Positions 14,750 to 25,492 of a stretch of DNA of 42,956 nucleotides are shown piece by piece. The notes under the pieces were generated by a model. The model saw only the letters and a program-made list of their open reading frames with translations. It had not been told where the DNA came from and did not search any database. How positions within the stretch are numbered: position 1 is the stretch's first letter; the number at the start of each line of letters is the position of its first letter. The position numbers and the translations under genes were made by a program. Origin of the DNA: Prochlorococcus sp. AG-355-P18 (GTDB lineage: Bacteria; Cyanobacteriota; Cyanobacteriia; PCC-6307; Cyanobiaceae); NCBI GenBank assembly GCA_003280515.1, contig QCER01000013.1:1-42956 (forward strand), written 5' to 3'.

Positions 14750-16315
14750 ATGTCAAATTTCTCAAGATATTTATCTAAAAATTGGTTAGATGATCCAAAG
14801 TCAAATATTCTCTCAGGCTTAGTTGTTGCTTTTGCAATGATTCCAGAAGCCATTGCATTTTCAGGTATAGCTGGTGTAGATCCTAAAGTTGGCCTTTTTG
14901 GTGCATTTTGCTTATCTATAACAATTGCGATTGTTGGAGGAAGAAGGGGGATGATCACTTCAGCTACAGGTTCAACAGCTCTTTTAATGACTGGACTTGT
15001 TGCTTATGGAGAATCACAAGCCCCTGGATTAGGAGTCCCATATCTTATCGCAGCTGGAATATTAACTGGAATATTCCAAATTCTTTGGGGATATTTAAGA
15101 CTTGCCTACCAAATGAGATTCGTGCCAACAGGAGTATTGAGTGGATTTGTAAATGCACTAGCACTTTTAATTTTTCAAGCACAACTCCCTCAGTTAGGAA
15201 TTGGCATTAAAAAATCAAAAGAATTAGTTGAACAAACTATAAGTCAATATCCAGTCAACTCTCAGATTCCAGTAGTTTGGATTCTTGTAATCCTAGGATT
15301 AGTAATTATCTATGGGCTTCCAAAAATCACAAAAGTAGTCCCATCTCAACTTATTGCAATAGTAGTAATTACTCTTATAAGCATATTCTTTAATCTAGAT
15401 GTCCCAACTGTTAGCGATTTAGGTAAATTACCTGATGGATTACCAAGTATTTCTCTTCCTTTTGGATCAATAGAAAATGGGAAAGTCCCTTTTAGTCTTG
15501 AAACATTAGGAGTAATTTTACCGACCTCACTTGCGATATCTCTCGTAGGTTTAATGGAAACTTTTTTAACTCAAGACATTTTAGACGATGTAACTGATAC
15601 AAGTTCTAATAAAAATAAAGAAGCAAGAGGACAGGGAATCGCAAATATTGTGGCATCTTTATTTGGTGGAATGGCAGGATGCGCCTTAGTTGGGCAATCT
15701 GTTATGAATACTGAGAATGGTGGTAAATCTAGATTATCAACCCTCTCCTCAGGAATATCTTTACTAATTATGATTATCCTCTTGAAGTCTTGGATTGGAG
15801 CAATACCAATGGCTGCTTTAGTAGCAATCATGATAACGATCGCAATAAGTACAGCAGATATAAATGGATTAAAAAATATTAGAAAGATACCTAAAAGTGA
15901 TACTGCAGTAATGCTTATGACTTTTGCTGTTACTATGCTCACAAAACCTCATAATCTTGCACTTGGAGTTATTGCAGGAGTTGCATTAGCGGCAATTCTA
16001 TTCAGCAGAAAAGTCGCGAAAGTTATAACTGTCTCGAGAGCGAAAGAAAATAATTTGACTACCTACAAAGTAAAAGGACAATTATTTTTTGTAAGCAAAA
16101 TTTATTTTTTACAAGGATTTGATATTCATGAACATCCAGAAAATATTGTAATTGATATGTCTTCAGCCCATATTTGGGATCAAAGTGGCGTTGTTGCCCT
16201 TGAGCAAATTATTAGAAAATTCCAGAATGGTGGTTCTAAAGTTGAGATTGTAGGGTTAAATAAAGAAAGTCTTAACTTATTTGAGAGACTAGGTGGTTTA
16301 GAAAGCGCTCATTGA
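14750..16315 (+). CDS. SulP-family anion transporter with STAS domain
   Basis: 521 aa. Residues 1-410 contain 10-12 membrane segments with SulP hallmarks: GLVVAFAMIPEAIAFSGIAG (24-43), SATGSTALLMTG, and GGMAGCALVGQSVMNTENGG (about 302-321). Residues 430-521 form a cytosolic STAS domain (IVIDMSSAHIWDQSGVVALE). SulP proteins carry sulfate, or bicarbonate as in BicA; sequence alone does not separate these, though BicA-type bicarbonate uptake is plausible in a marine picocyanobacterium. It starts 30 bp after the FAD oxidase. Confidence 0.88.
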   Translation: MSNFSRYLSKNWLDDPKSNILSGLVVAFAMIPEAIAFSGIAGVDPKVGLFGAFCLSITIAIVGGRRGMITSATGSTALLMTGLVAYGESQAPGLGVPYLIAAGILTGIFQILWGYLRLAYQMRFVPTGVLSGFVNALALLIFQAQLPQLGIGIKKSKELVEQTISQYPVNSQIPVVWILVILGLVIIYGLPKITKVVPSQLIAIVVITLISIFFNLDVPTVSDLGKLPDGLPSISLPFGSIENGKVPFSLETLGVILPTSLAISLVGLMETFLTQDILDDVTDTSSNKNKEARGQGIANIVASLFGGMAGCALVGQSVMNTENGGKSRLSTLSSGISLLIMIILLKSWIGAIPMAALVAIMITIAISTADINGLKNIRKIPKSDTAVMLMTFAVTMLTKPHNLALGVIAGVALAAILFSRKVAKVITVSRAKENNLTTYKVKGQLFFVSKIYFLQGFDIHEHPENIVIDMSSAHIWDQSGVVALEQIIRKFQNGGSKVEIVGLNKESLNLFERLGGLESAH

Positions 16316-16319
16316 AAAG

Positions 16320-17210
16320 TTAATTAAGACTAACTTGTTGATAACAAAACCAAAGCCATTGCTGAAAAAGCAAATTTCTATGAGATCTCCAAGCGGTTTT
16401 TGAACTATTTAGATCAAAATTCTCAGGAGGAGGAACATCTCCCTTTTCTTTATCTCTTTCAATTTCACTAATAATTCTATGCACCGTATATTCAGGATGA
16501 CCTAAATGCATTAGTTGTTTTTGATCTTTAGATTCAAATATTGTATATCCGACGTTTTCTCCATAAGCCAACAAATTCAATTTTCCTTCTTTTTGTGCCT
16601 TCTCCATCTCCAAATCTGGTAATCCTGCAAATCTACTTTGAGGACAAATAAATTCATCATCTTGTGTTCCCATCAAAGGATGTCCAGGAACTAAACTTTT
16701 TAAAGGGAATACCCCAAATAACTTCCTGTCAAAAACTTTCTTATCAACCCCTGCCAAATAAGCCAGCGCAAAGCCAGCCCAACATAATCCAAGAGTACTC
16801 GCACAAGAATTTTTGGCTTCATCTACAATTTTCACAAATTCATCCCAATACTTAACATCCTCAAATGCTAGGTGTTCAATAGGTGCTCCGGTAATAATAA
16901 TTCCATCTAATGGTTCTGGATTATTTGCTTCTTCCCAAGTTATATATAGATTATTTAGATGATTAAGATCCCATGTTTTATAAGAATGAGTTTTGAGCTT
17001 TATCCAAACTGGCTCAATTTGAAGAGGAGATAAACCAAGTGGATGTAGTAAGTTAAATTCATACTGCTTACCAAGAGGCATGATATTCAAAATACCAATC
17101 CTAAGAGGACGTATATCCTGTCTTTTTGCCAATTCTGGTTCGATCCAAGATATATGATTTTTCTCAACATCACTAATCTTGTGATAGTTACTAGGAATTA
17201 TTAAAGCCAA
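16320..17210 (-). CDS. metA: Homoserine O-acyltransferase MetA, acetyl-type residue
   Basis: 296 aa. Catalytic Cys143 (LGLCWAG) and the His238/Glu240 pair (GHPEY) match E. coli MetA Cys142/His235/Glu237. The residue that sets the acyl donor, Gly111 in E. coli (GAPLG), is Glu112 here (GAPIE). In characterised MetA proteins Glu at this place gives acetyl-CoA specificity. The likely product is therefore O-acetylhomoserine, the substrate of the adjacent MetY. It lies 13 bp downstream of metY on the same strand. Most pipelines would name it homoserine O-succinyltransferase. Confidence 0.92.
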   Translation of the reverse strand: MALIIPSNYHKISDVEKNHISWIEPELAKRQDIRPLRIGILNIMPLGKQYEFNLLHPLGLSPLQIEPVWIKLKTHSYKTWDLNHLNNLYITWEEANNPEPLDGIIITGAPIEHLAFEDVKYWDEFVKIVDEAKNSCASTLGLCWAGFALAYLAGVDKKVFDRKLFGVFPLKSLVPGHPLMGTQDDEFICPQSRFAGLPDLEMEKAQKEGKLNLLAYGENVGYTIFESKDQKQLMHLGHPEYTVHRIISEIERDKEKGDVPPPENFDLNSSKTAWRSHRNLLFQQWLWFCYQQVSLN

Positions 17211-17223
17211 TAAATCTCCTTTT

Positions 17224-18567
<1,344 letters not shown>

Positions 18568-18623
18568 CTATTATCTATTTAACTTAAAAAAGTCCCAAAA
18601 AAAAACAAAAAAAAGATAAATAT

Positions 18624-19283
18624 TTATAAATCCTTTTTTAATGAAGGGTAATTATCCTTCATATATAAACTCAAATCCTCTTTTATCGCAGATCTGAATT
18701 CCTCAATATTTGCAAAATCTATTACAGGAAAAGTTTTATTAGCTTCTGGATCTTTTTCAGCAATTGATTTCCAATTCTTGCCAACATTTTTTTCAGAGTT
18801 GTTTAGAACATTATCGAAATTGAAAACATGGTCGCTGTTTTCAGCTTCAAATTCGCTAAAAGCTTTATTTATGAGCTCTATTCTTTTTTCAAATAGATTT
18901 TTGGCTTTTATAGTATCTGGAAGACCCATAACTGGTTGTAATTCCTTAAGAAGTTTTATTTCCTCTTCAATTAAGAGTGTCCAAACACCATATTTATTTT
19001 TTTGAAGATTAGAATTACTAAAAATATTAATTTCATCGAGGTAAAATTTTAACCATAAGTAATATGATTTTTCTTCAATAGTTTTTTTAACTGATATCTT
19101 TTTATTTTGGATCTTTGGAAGTAACTTTTCTGCCTTCTTTAAAAACTGCCTGTCTTCTCTTTCTAAATTTATTAATCCCCATCTTTGACTGTAGTCCCAT
19201 AAATCTTCGTATCTTGTTAAATCTTCTTGATTCCAACCAAGAGCTTTCAGTTCATGAGAACGATGTGATAATTCCTTTTTCAA
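18624..19283 (-). CDS. Hypothetical protein, 219 aa
   Basis: Highly charged, helical cytosolic protein. The N-terminus HELKALGWNQEDLTRYEDLWDY (11-32) and RWGLINLEREDRQFLKKAEK look like a folded helical domain. The C-terminal 70 residues are acidic and contain an FPVIDFANIEEFRSAI segment. No recognised family; probably conserved in marine picocyanobacteria. It lies 71 bp upstream of metY on the same strand and could be transcribed with it. Confidence 0.6.
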   Translation of the reverse strand: MKKELSHRSHELKALGWNQEDLTRYEDLWDYSQRWGLINLEREDRQFLKKAEKLLPKIQNKKISVKKTIEEKSYYLWLKFYLDEINIFSNSNLQKNKYGVWTLLIEEEIKLLKELQPVMGLPDTIKAKNLFEKRIELINKAFSEFEAENSDHVFNFDNVLNNSEKNVGKNWKSIAEKDPEANKTFPVIDFANIEEFRSAIKEDLSLYMKDNYPSLKKDL

Positions 19284-19375
19284 AAAAACCTTTTAAAACC
19301 ATAATAATTCTAACCCCGCAATCAAGATTAGTAAATAAATGAAGAACTTAACTTTTTAGTAAATTAAATAAAAGA

Positions 19376-20884
19376 TCAATTATTAAAATAATTATTGATA
19401 ATTTTCAAAACATTGATATAACTTGGATAATTCTTAGAAATTTGATTACTATATTCATTTTTTTTAATATCATTTTCCTCTTTTTTAATAAACAATTTCT
19501 TGTAAAGGTTTTCAATATCATTAAAAAGATAATCTCCTTTTAATTTTTCATTTAGTTCTAGAGATAATTCAGATTTCACAGATTCTTGACAAAAATTAGT
19601 GATCTCCTCTGAACTAATTAAAACCTTATAAATTTCTTTTTTTTCTTCTGAATTTGCATTAAAGCATAAATAAATCAGATTTATCATAGAACAATTATTA
19701 TTCTTGATTTTGAATTCTTTATAAATGTCTGGCCAAAATTTTAAAGATTTTAGACCTTCTAAACCTCCTTGACTGAGAGAGTATTTGTCACACCAATCTA
19801 CGAATTCTGATACATCTTTTGGACATCTGTTGAGTTGCAAGAGCATATCTGATAAAACTTGTCCTGCTTGAAAATTCCGTGTTGGTTTTCCTTCAGTTGG
19901 GAGAGTCATGCTCCCTAAGACATCAGCCTTAACAGCATTTAATTGAGAAAAAGTATAATCTCCTTTTTCACAAAATTTATCATTAATTATTTCCTTTGCA
20001 CTAATTACTTCTTCACCATAACCAAGTTCTTTTAATGAAAGATATTTGTTATCTAATTTATTTTCTTTTCTGACTTGTAATGATACTGACGCTGCCTGAT
20101 CTAAACATTGAGTTAACAAAATCGTATTAATGGTAGGTAGCATTCCTGGCTTATCGAAATGAAAGTTATTTACAAAACCTGCGAATATGGATGAGATGTT
20201 TTTTATTGATTTTATATATTGACATTCAATATTATGCACTCCAGGAGAAACTTGAATTTTCGGCGACAATTCATTTAAAACGCGCGCTCCTATTAAAGCA
20301 GTTAAGGCATCAGGATGACAGAAATTTGCAGTAAAACTATCATTAGGATTTCGTAAAGCTCCATGACGATGAAATCCCGTAAAAAAAGCTAAATTTGGAT
20401 ATTTATTACAGAGAATAAAAGGGTTTTTACTTTTATTATCAACGCAAAAAGAACCGACAAGACAGCCAAGAACAACATTTTCTCTTTTTAAAGTTTTTCT
20501 GAGTTCTAAAGCATATTTAACATCATCTTGTATGTGATTACTGTTTGAAGAAAGAATAACTATCTCACATTTCAAAAGAAGATCTTCTAGATCAAAAGAC
20601 TTTCTTTTCCCCTTTAAAGAATAATGTCCCATTCTCTTAATCTTTTCAATAATCTCATTATCCATATCAGAAAGAACATCTTTTGAGAAAGCACCTAACA
20701 AATCTCTATCTTTCCTAGGCGCTAAGAGAATATTATTTACTTTTCCATGCATGGCACAATTGTATGCTAATGATGCAGGATATAGGCCAACACTGTAGAA
20801 CCCAACTTTGATCGTCTCCATATCTTTAATTAATGAATAAAAATATTTTTCATCATTTATGTTTTCTATGAAATTATTCTGCAT
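19376..20884 (-). CDS. NAD-dependent glycerol-3-phosphate dehydrogenase-like protein
   Basis: 502 aa. The N-terminus has a Rossmann-like start (ETIKVGFYSVGLYPASLAYN, 23-42) with a degenerate glycine motif. The middle part, CQYIKSIKNISSIFAGFVNN (225-244), resembles the GpsA-type KNVIAIAAGIV helix, with an added C-terminal domain to residue 502. Substrate specificity is not certain; an opine-dehydrogenase-like relative is another possibility. It is divergent from stpA. Making glycerol 3-phosphate for glucosylglycerol synthesis would be logical, but this is inference. Confidence 0.45.
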   Translation of the reverse strand: MQNNFIENINDEKYFYSLIKDMETIKVGFYSVGLYPASLAYNCAMHGKVNNILLAPRKDRDLLGAFSKDVLSDMDNEIIEKIKRMGHYSLKGKRKSFDLEDLLLKCEIVILSSNSNHIQDDVKYALELRKTLKRENVVLGCLVGSFCVDNKSKNPFILCNKYPNLAFFTGFHRHGALRNPNDSFTANFCHPDALTALIGARVLNELSPKIQVSPGVHNIECQYIKSIKNISSIFAGFVNNFHFDKPGMLPTINTILLTQCLDQAASVSLQVRKENKLDNKYLSLKELGYGEEVISAKEIINDKFCEKGDYTFSQLNAVKADVLGSMTLPTEGKPTRNFQAGQVLSDMLLQLNRCPKDVSEFVDWCDKYSLSQGGLEGLKSLKFWPDIYKEFKIKNNNCSMINLIYLCFNANSEEKKEIYKVLISSEEITNFCQESVKSELSLELNEKLKGDYLFNDIENLYKKLFIKKEENDIKKNEYSNQISKNYPSYINVLKIINNYFNN

Positions 20885-21046
20885 TTTAAAATTCTTTATA
20901 ATTTTTTTAATTTCTTACCAATACCAACATTTTTCTACATTAAAGCAATTTTTGACCATAGCAAATTATTTATTATAAATATTGAATTTTTTACTTTATA
21001 ATTTTTATCAGTATAGAAATTAAAAAAAAGGGAAATAATTTTAGAA

Positions 21047-22270
21047 ATGAAATATATGGCAAGTAATTCAAAAGTACAAAAAAAATTAATTTCTTCTAAA
21101 AATATCTTATTTATTCAAGACATCGATGGAGTTTGTATCCCTTTAGTTAAGGATCCAATGACTAGAGAATTAGAATCAAAATATATTTATGCAGTAAAAG
21201 AATTTGCCGAGGAATTCTTTGTATTAACTTGTGGGGAACATGAAGGTCCAAGAGGAGTTAACAGAATAATAGAGAGGAGTTTAGGGAGTACTGCTGTGCC
21301 TAAAAACAAAAAACTATATTTAAGAGGTTTAGCTGCCTGTGGAGTAGAGTATCAAGACAATGATGGTGAAATAAGCTTTGAAGGAGTTTCAGAAAAAGAA
21401 CTAAAATTTTTATCTAAAGTACCTAGTTTAATAAGACCAAAATTTAATTTTATAGTTAAGAATATTTTCCCCGAACTTAACCAAGAAGATATCAATTTTC
21501 ACGCAGTAAAATCAATATGTAAAACACGCTTCTCCCCAACAATTAATTTCAATAGTCTATTTGATTTAGTTCACAAAGATTCTGATAAAAGAAAGCTTAT
21601 TCAAATTAGTTTTGAAAAAATGATGAATGAAATCATCTTAAAAGCTGAATCCGAAGGCCTCAAAAACTCATTTTTCCTTCATATTTCACCAAATTTAGGT
21701 AATAAAAATGGTAGAGAAACAATTAAACTTTCTTCTCAAGATGATATAGGATCAACAGACATACAATTACTTATTAAAGGAGCAGTAAAAGATTCTGGAG
21801 TTTTATTTCTTCTAAATAAATTTATTGAGTATAAAACTGGTAAAGCTCCTTTTGGAAGAAATTTTAATTTTAGAAACTCTCCAAATTCTGTTACGGAAAA
21901 AATTGATTTATGCAAAAGAACTATTCCAAAAGGAGATATGCCTTTGATTGTAGGAGTTGGTGACACAGTCACATCAAAAAAAATTAATGATGAAAAAAGT
22001 TATTTAAGAGGAGGAAGTGACAGGTCTTTTCTAGAATTAATACAAATATTAGGTAATGAATTTGGAATTAAGAATAAAATAATTTTTGTAGATAGTAGTT
22101 CTGGTGAAGTTGAAAGGCCTTCTACAAAAAAAACTGGTTTAACTGGGATCAGCGATCTTTATGACAACTTAAAGTTTGACTTAGTTTTTCAAAATGGGCC
22201 CAAAGAATATATAAGTTGGTTTATTGAACTTGCTAATAAGAGATCAAACTTAAAAAAAGTTGACTTTTGA
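21047..22270 (+). CDS. stpA: Glucosylglycerol-3-phosphate phosphatase
   Basis: 407 aa, the usual StpA length. LFIQDIDGVCIPLVKDPMTR (21-40) holds the HAD-type nucleophile DxD pair Asp25/Asp27. GVGDTVTSKK (about 305-314) is the conserved acidic C-terminal motif. StpA removes phosphate from glucosylglycerol 3-phosphate to give the compatible solute glucosylglycerol. The matching synthase (GgpS) is not in this window. It is followed 33 bp later by an ArsS-like radical SAM gene on the same strand, and is divergent from a dehydrogenase-like gene. Confidence 0.85.
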   Translation: MKYMASNSKVQKKLISSKNILFIQDIDGVCIPLVKDPMTRELESKYIYAVKEFAEEFFVLTCGEHEGPRGVNRIIERSLGSTAVPKNKKLYLRGLAACGVEYQDNDGEISFEGVSEKELKFLSKVPSLIRPKFNFIVKNIFPELNQEDINFHAVKSICKTRFSPTINFNSLFDLVHKDSDKRKLIQISFEKMMNEIILKAESEGLKNSFFLHISPNLGNKNGRETIKLSSQDDIGSTDIQLLIKGAVKDSGVLFLLNKFIEYKTGKAPFGRNFNFRNSPNSVTEKIDLCKRTIPKGDMPLIVGVGDTVTSKKINDEKSYLRGGSDRSFLELIQILGNEFGIKNKIIFVDSSSGEVERPSTKKTGLTGISDLYDNLKFDLVFQNGPKEYISWFIELANKRSNLKKVDF

Positions 22271-22303
22271 ATTTTCAAATGACATTTTATAAATAATAGA
22301 TTT

Positions 22304-23236
22304 ATGAAAGCGAAATTCCCCTCAATACATAAAGAACCTATAGAAACATTGCAAATCAATATAGGTTATAAATGTAATCAGGCTTGTAAGCATTGTCATG
22401 TCAATTCAAGTCCTCTAAGGACTGAAAAGATGTCCAATGAAATAATATCTCTCATTCCAAAAATAATTGATAAGTATAAAATCAAGACTTTAGATATAAC
22501 AGGTGGAGCGCCAGAACTTCACCCAGAATTTAAAAACCTGATAACTAGTTTAAGCACAAAAAAAGTTGATATTATTGATAGATGCAATCTAACAATTTTC
22601 TTTGAAGAAGGTTATGAAGATCTTCCTCAATTTCTTGCAAAGAATAAAGTAATAGTTACTGCCTCGCTACCGTGTTATGAAAAAAATAATGTTGATTTTC
22701 AAAGGGGTTTTGGGGTTTTTGAAAAAAGTATTAATGCTATAAAAATTCTTAATGATTTAGGCTATGGGAAAAAAGAAAATGGATTACAATTAAACCTTGT
22801 TTACAATCCTGTAAGCCCAATTCTTCCTCCTTCTCAGGAAATATTGGAGAAGGATTATAAAAAAATTCTATTTGAAAAATACAATATCGTTTTTAATAAT
22901 TTATACACAATAACTAATATGCCAATAAGTAGATATGAAGAATCTCTTAGAAGAGAGGGAAAACTAAATACTTATTACAAATTACTAAAAGAAAATTTTA
23001 ATGAAAAAAATTTAGAAAATCTTATGTGTAAAAAGACTATTAGCGTAAATTGGCTAGGAGAAATTTATGATTGTGACTTTAACCAACAGATAAATTTCCG
23101 AGAGAATAAAGGACCAAAGACACTTTTTGAACTATTAGATGAATCATTTACTTTTGACTACGGGGTGGCGGTAAAAGAACATTGTTTTGCTTGCACTGCA
23201 GGTGCAGGGTCAAGTTGTGGAGGTACTTTAAGTTAA
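22304..23236 (+). CDS. arsS: ArsS-like radical SAM protein
   Basis: 310 aa. The radical-SAM cluster is CNQACKHC (Cys24, Cys28, Cys31), with LDITGGAPELHPEF as the SAM-binding GGxPE-like motif. The C-terminal half fits DUF3641, with the auxiliary Cys residues MCKKT, YDCDF and CFACTAGAGSSCGG. Proteins of this architecture (ArsS) join the adenosyl moiety to dimethylarsenic to make arsenosugar precursors. No arsM methyltransferase is nearby in this window. Probably co-transcribed with stpA. Confidence 0.85.
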   Translation: MKAKFPSIHKEPIETLQINIGYKCNQACKHCHVNSSPLRTEKMSNEIISLIPKIIDKYKIKTLDITGGAPELHPEFKNLITSLSTKKVDIIDRCNLTIFFEEGYEDLPQFLAKNKVIVTASLPCYEKNNVDFQRGFGVFEKSINAIKILNDLGYGKKENGLQLNLVYNPVSPILPPSQEILEKDYKKILFEKYNIVFNNLYTITNMPISRYEESLRREGKLNTYYKLLKENFNEKNLENLMCKKTISVNWLGEIYDCDFNQQINFRENKGPKTLFELLDESFTFDYGVAVKEHCFACTAGAGSSCGGTLS

Positions 23237-23242
23237 AATCTG

Positions 23243-23695
23243 CTAAATGCAATTAGGACAAATAGCTCTTACATTTAAAGAGGATTCAATTAGTTTAAAA
23301 CCATTAAGTTTTGCTGCAACTTTGCCTGCCTCTAAAACTTCGTCATTTTCGAATTCTTCTGTTCTACCACACCTAATACAAATCAAATGATGATGGTCAG
23401 GTGTGTCGTTACTAAGCAATTCATATCTGTGTCCACCCTCACTGAGTTCTAATTCATGAAGCAAACCCATTTGTACTAAAAGTCTTAAAGTTCTATAAAT
23501 TGTTGCTAGCGAAACTTTGGAGCTTGTTTTAACTAACTTTTCATGAACCTCTTCAGCACTAAGATGCTTTCCAGAGCCAATATTTTCAAATAAATTAAGA
23601 ACCTTTAGCCTCTGAGGAGTTAACCTCTTCCCATCTTTATGTAAACCATCCCCAAGAGGAGATGTAATGACTTTGTATTGCGAGGATAATGACAA
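23243..23695 (-). CDS. Fur-family metal-dependent repressor
   Basis: 150 aa. The N-terminal winged helix includes RLTPQRLKVLNLFENI and the recognition helix SLATIYRTLRLLVQMG. The metal/dimer domain follows, with DHHHLICIRCGRTEEFEND (His cluster and CxxC) and C-terminal CPNC (a structural zinc site of four Cys). The pattern best fits Fur or PerR; sequence alone does not settle Fur versus PerR or Zur. Convergent with arsS. It represses genes by binding AT-rich Fur boxes when loaded with metal. Confidence 0.88.
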   Translation of the reverse strand: MSLSSQYKVITSPLGDGLHKDGKRLTPQRLKVLNLFENIGSGKHLSAEEVHEKLVKTSSKVSLATIYRTLRLLVQMGLLHELELSEGGHRYELLSNDTPDHHHLICIRCGRTEEFENDEVLEAGKVAAKLNGFKLIESSLNVRAICPNCI

Positions 23696-23794
23696 AAATT
23701 AACCCATTTCTATTCTCAATAATAACTCTTGATGAGAGTAAAACAACTTTTTGATTTAGAATATTTACTAAAGTTCTTCAAAATATTATGTTAA

Positions 23795-24382
23795 ATGTAT
23801 CTTTATATGAAAATGATGAATGATCAAACAATCTATTCTGAAAAATTATCATCGAAAGTAAACGCATTGCTAATTATTGATATTCAAGAAAAAATAATAA
23901 GACCAATTTTTAATAAGGATTCAATAACCAAAAACAGTAAAAAGCTAATAAATGCTTACCAAATTTTAGAAGAAAACATATTTATATCTGAACAGAACCC
24001 ACTCAAATTGGGAGTAACGATACCTGAGTTATCACCCATAGCAGAATTTAGAAAATTTAAAAAAATGGAATTCAGCCTAGCTAAATTAGAAGATTTTTTA
24101 AAAGAACTTAAAGATAAGAAAATTACTAATTTGATAGTTTGTGGGATCGAAACGCATATTTGTATTCAACAAACAGTCTTAGATTGTTTACAAAAAGGTT
24201 TTGAAGTTATTCTCATATCAGATGCCATGGGAAGTCGAAATAGGGTAGATCATGAAATAGCATTGCAAAGGATGACTCAGAGCGGGGCGATCTTAACAAC
24301 AACTGAATCAATAATTTTTGAATTATGCAAAACCGCCGATAGAAAAGAATTTAAAGAAATTAGAAATATAATAATTAGTTAA
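23795..24382 (+). CDS. Isochorismatase-family hydrolase
   Basis: 195 aa with the cysteine-hydrolase layout: ALLIIDIQEKII (26-37; catalytic Asp in IDIQ), FRKFKKMEFS (the active-site Lys region, about 90-97), and VCGIETHICIQQTVLDCLQ (113-131), which holds the cis-peptide and the Cys nucleophile. Members hydrolyse isochorismate, nicotinamide or related amides; the substrate here is unknown. Several ATG codons occur at the start (23795, 23807, 23813, 23816); the first is listed. Confidence 0.8.
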   Translation: MYLYMKMMNDQTIYSEKLSSKVNALLIIDIQEKIIRPIFNKDSITKNSKKLINAYQILEENIFISEQNPLKLGVTIPELSPIAEFRKFKKMEFSLAKLEDFLKELKDKKITNLIVCGIETHICIQQTVLDCLQKGFEVILISDAMGSRNRVDHEIALQRMTQSGAILTTTESIIFELCKTADRKEFKEIRNIIIS

Positions 24383-24460
24383 AGAAAAATAAAGACTGGT
24401 TTGTTGTTTAGAGATAATTTAAAATTTTATTAGAGATAAATTTTAAGGGTTTATTTGAAT

Positions 24461-25492
24461 ATGAAATTAGTTACTGAAAACTTCCTTCTAGCAATATCTA
24501 TTTTTTTTATAGGAGCTTTATTGTCGATAATAATTTCTAAACTTTCAAAAATATTTTTTAAAAAGATTTCCAAAAGAACAAAAACGAATTTCGATGATTT
24601 TATTTTTGAGGTGATTTCTGGAATTATAAAGCCTATAGGTTTCCTCCTCTCATTTTATTTTTCAATTGACTATTTTTTTGCTGATGAAATAACTTTCATC
24701 TCTGTCTTATTGAATATTTTGAAATTATTTATATTAATAATCATCATAAAAGCTCTAAACAAAGTTTTAATAAGATCTTTAACAGTATCGACCTCAAAAA
24801 TTAATGATTCCTCAATTATTTCAATGGTATCTTCACTAACTCCATTGATAAAAGCATTAACATGGACTATTGGCTCAATATTTTTCTTACAAAATATAGG
24901 TGTTCAAATGACTGCTATTTGGGCTTTACTAAGTGCAGGAGGTATTGGAGCAGGATTAGCTTTAAAAGATCCAGTTCAGGAGTTTTTTGAATATATAACA
25001 ATTTTGCTTGATAAACCTTTTCAAAAAGGTGAGTTTATAAAATCTGATGGAGTCCTCGGAATGGTTGAGAGAGTGGGAGTAAGATCCTCAAGGATAAGAA
25101 GTATTAATGGAGAAGTGATAGTAATGAGCAACAGCGCCCTAACAAATGGAATAATTTCAAATTACGCACAAATGGAAAAAAGGAGGCTAGTGCATAAATT
25201 GGGAGTTGTTTATGAAACCTCTCCAAAACTTATGAAATTGATTCCAATAATAATTAAAAAAATAGTTGAAGAAACAAAAGATGCGTCTTTTGATAGATGT
25301 CATTTCACAGATTTCGGCGACTTCAGTCTTAATTTCGAACTTGTTTATTACATCCCAACAAATAATTATCTCGCTGCAATGGAAGCTCAACAATCTATAA
25401 ATTTAAGAATTATTGAGGAATTTGCGATTAATAATATAGAGTTTGCATTCCCAACACAAACTTTAAATATTGAAAGTAATAAAGCCAAATGA
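24461..25492 (+). CDS. MscS-family mechanosensitive channel
   Basis: 343 aa from ATG 24461 (TTG 24455 would add two residues). Three to four membrane helices fill residues 1-155. The last is the Gly/Ala-rich pore helix TAIWALLSAGGIGAGLALKD (about 151-170), typical of MscS TM3. It is followed by the beta domain (ILLDKPFQKGEF, GMVERVGVRSSRIRSINGE) and the C-terminal alpha/beta domain. It releases solutes on hypo-osmotic shock. Nearness to stpA fits osmotic adaptation. The end overlaps the convergent SDR by 30 bp. Confidence 0.9.
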   Translation: MKLVTENFLLAISIFFIGALLSIIISKLSKIFFKKISKRTKTNFDDFIFEVISGIIKPIGFLLSFYFSIDYFFADEITFISVLLNILKLFILIIIIKALNKVLIRSLTVSTSKINDSSIISMVSSLTPLIKALTWTIGSIFFLQNIGVQMTAIWALLSAGGIGAGLALKDPVQEFFEYITILLDKPFQKGEFIKSDGVLGMVERVGVRSSRIRSINGEVIVMSNSALTNGIISNYAQMEKRRLVHKLGVVYETSPKLMKLIPIIIKKIVEETKDASFDRCHFTDFGDFSLNFELVYYIPTNNYLAAMEAQQSINLRIIEEFAINNIEFAFPTQTLNIESNKAK

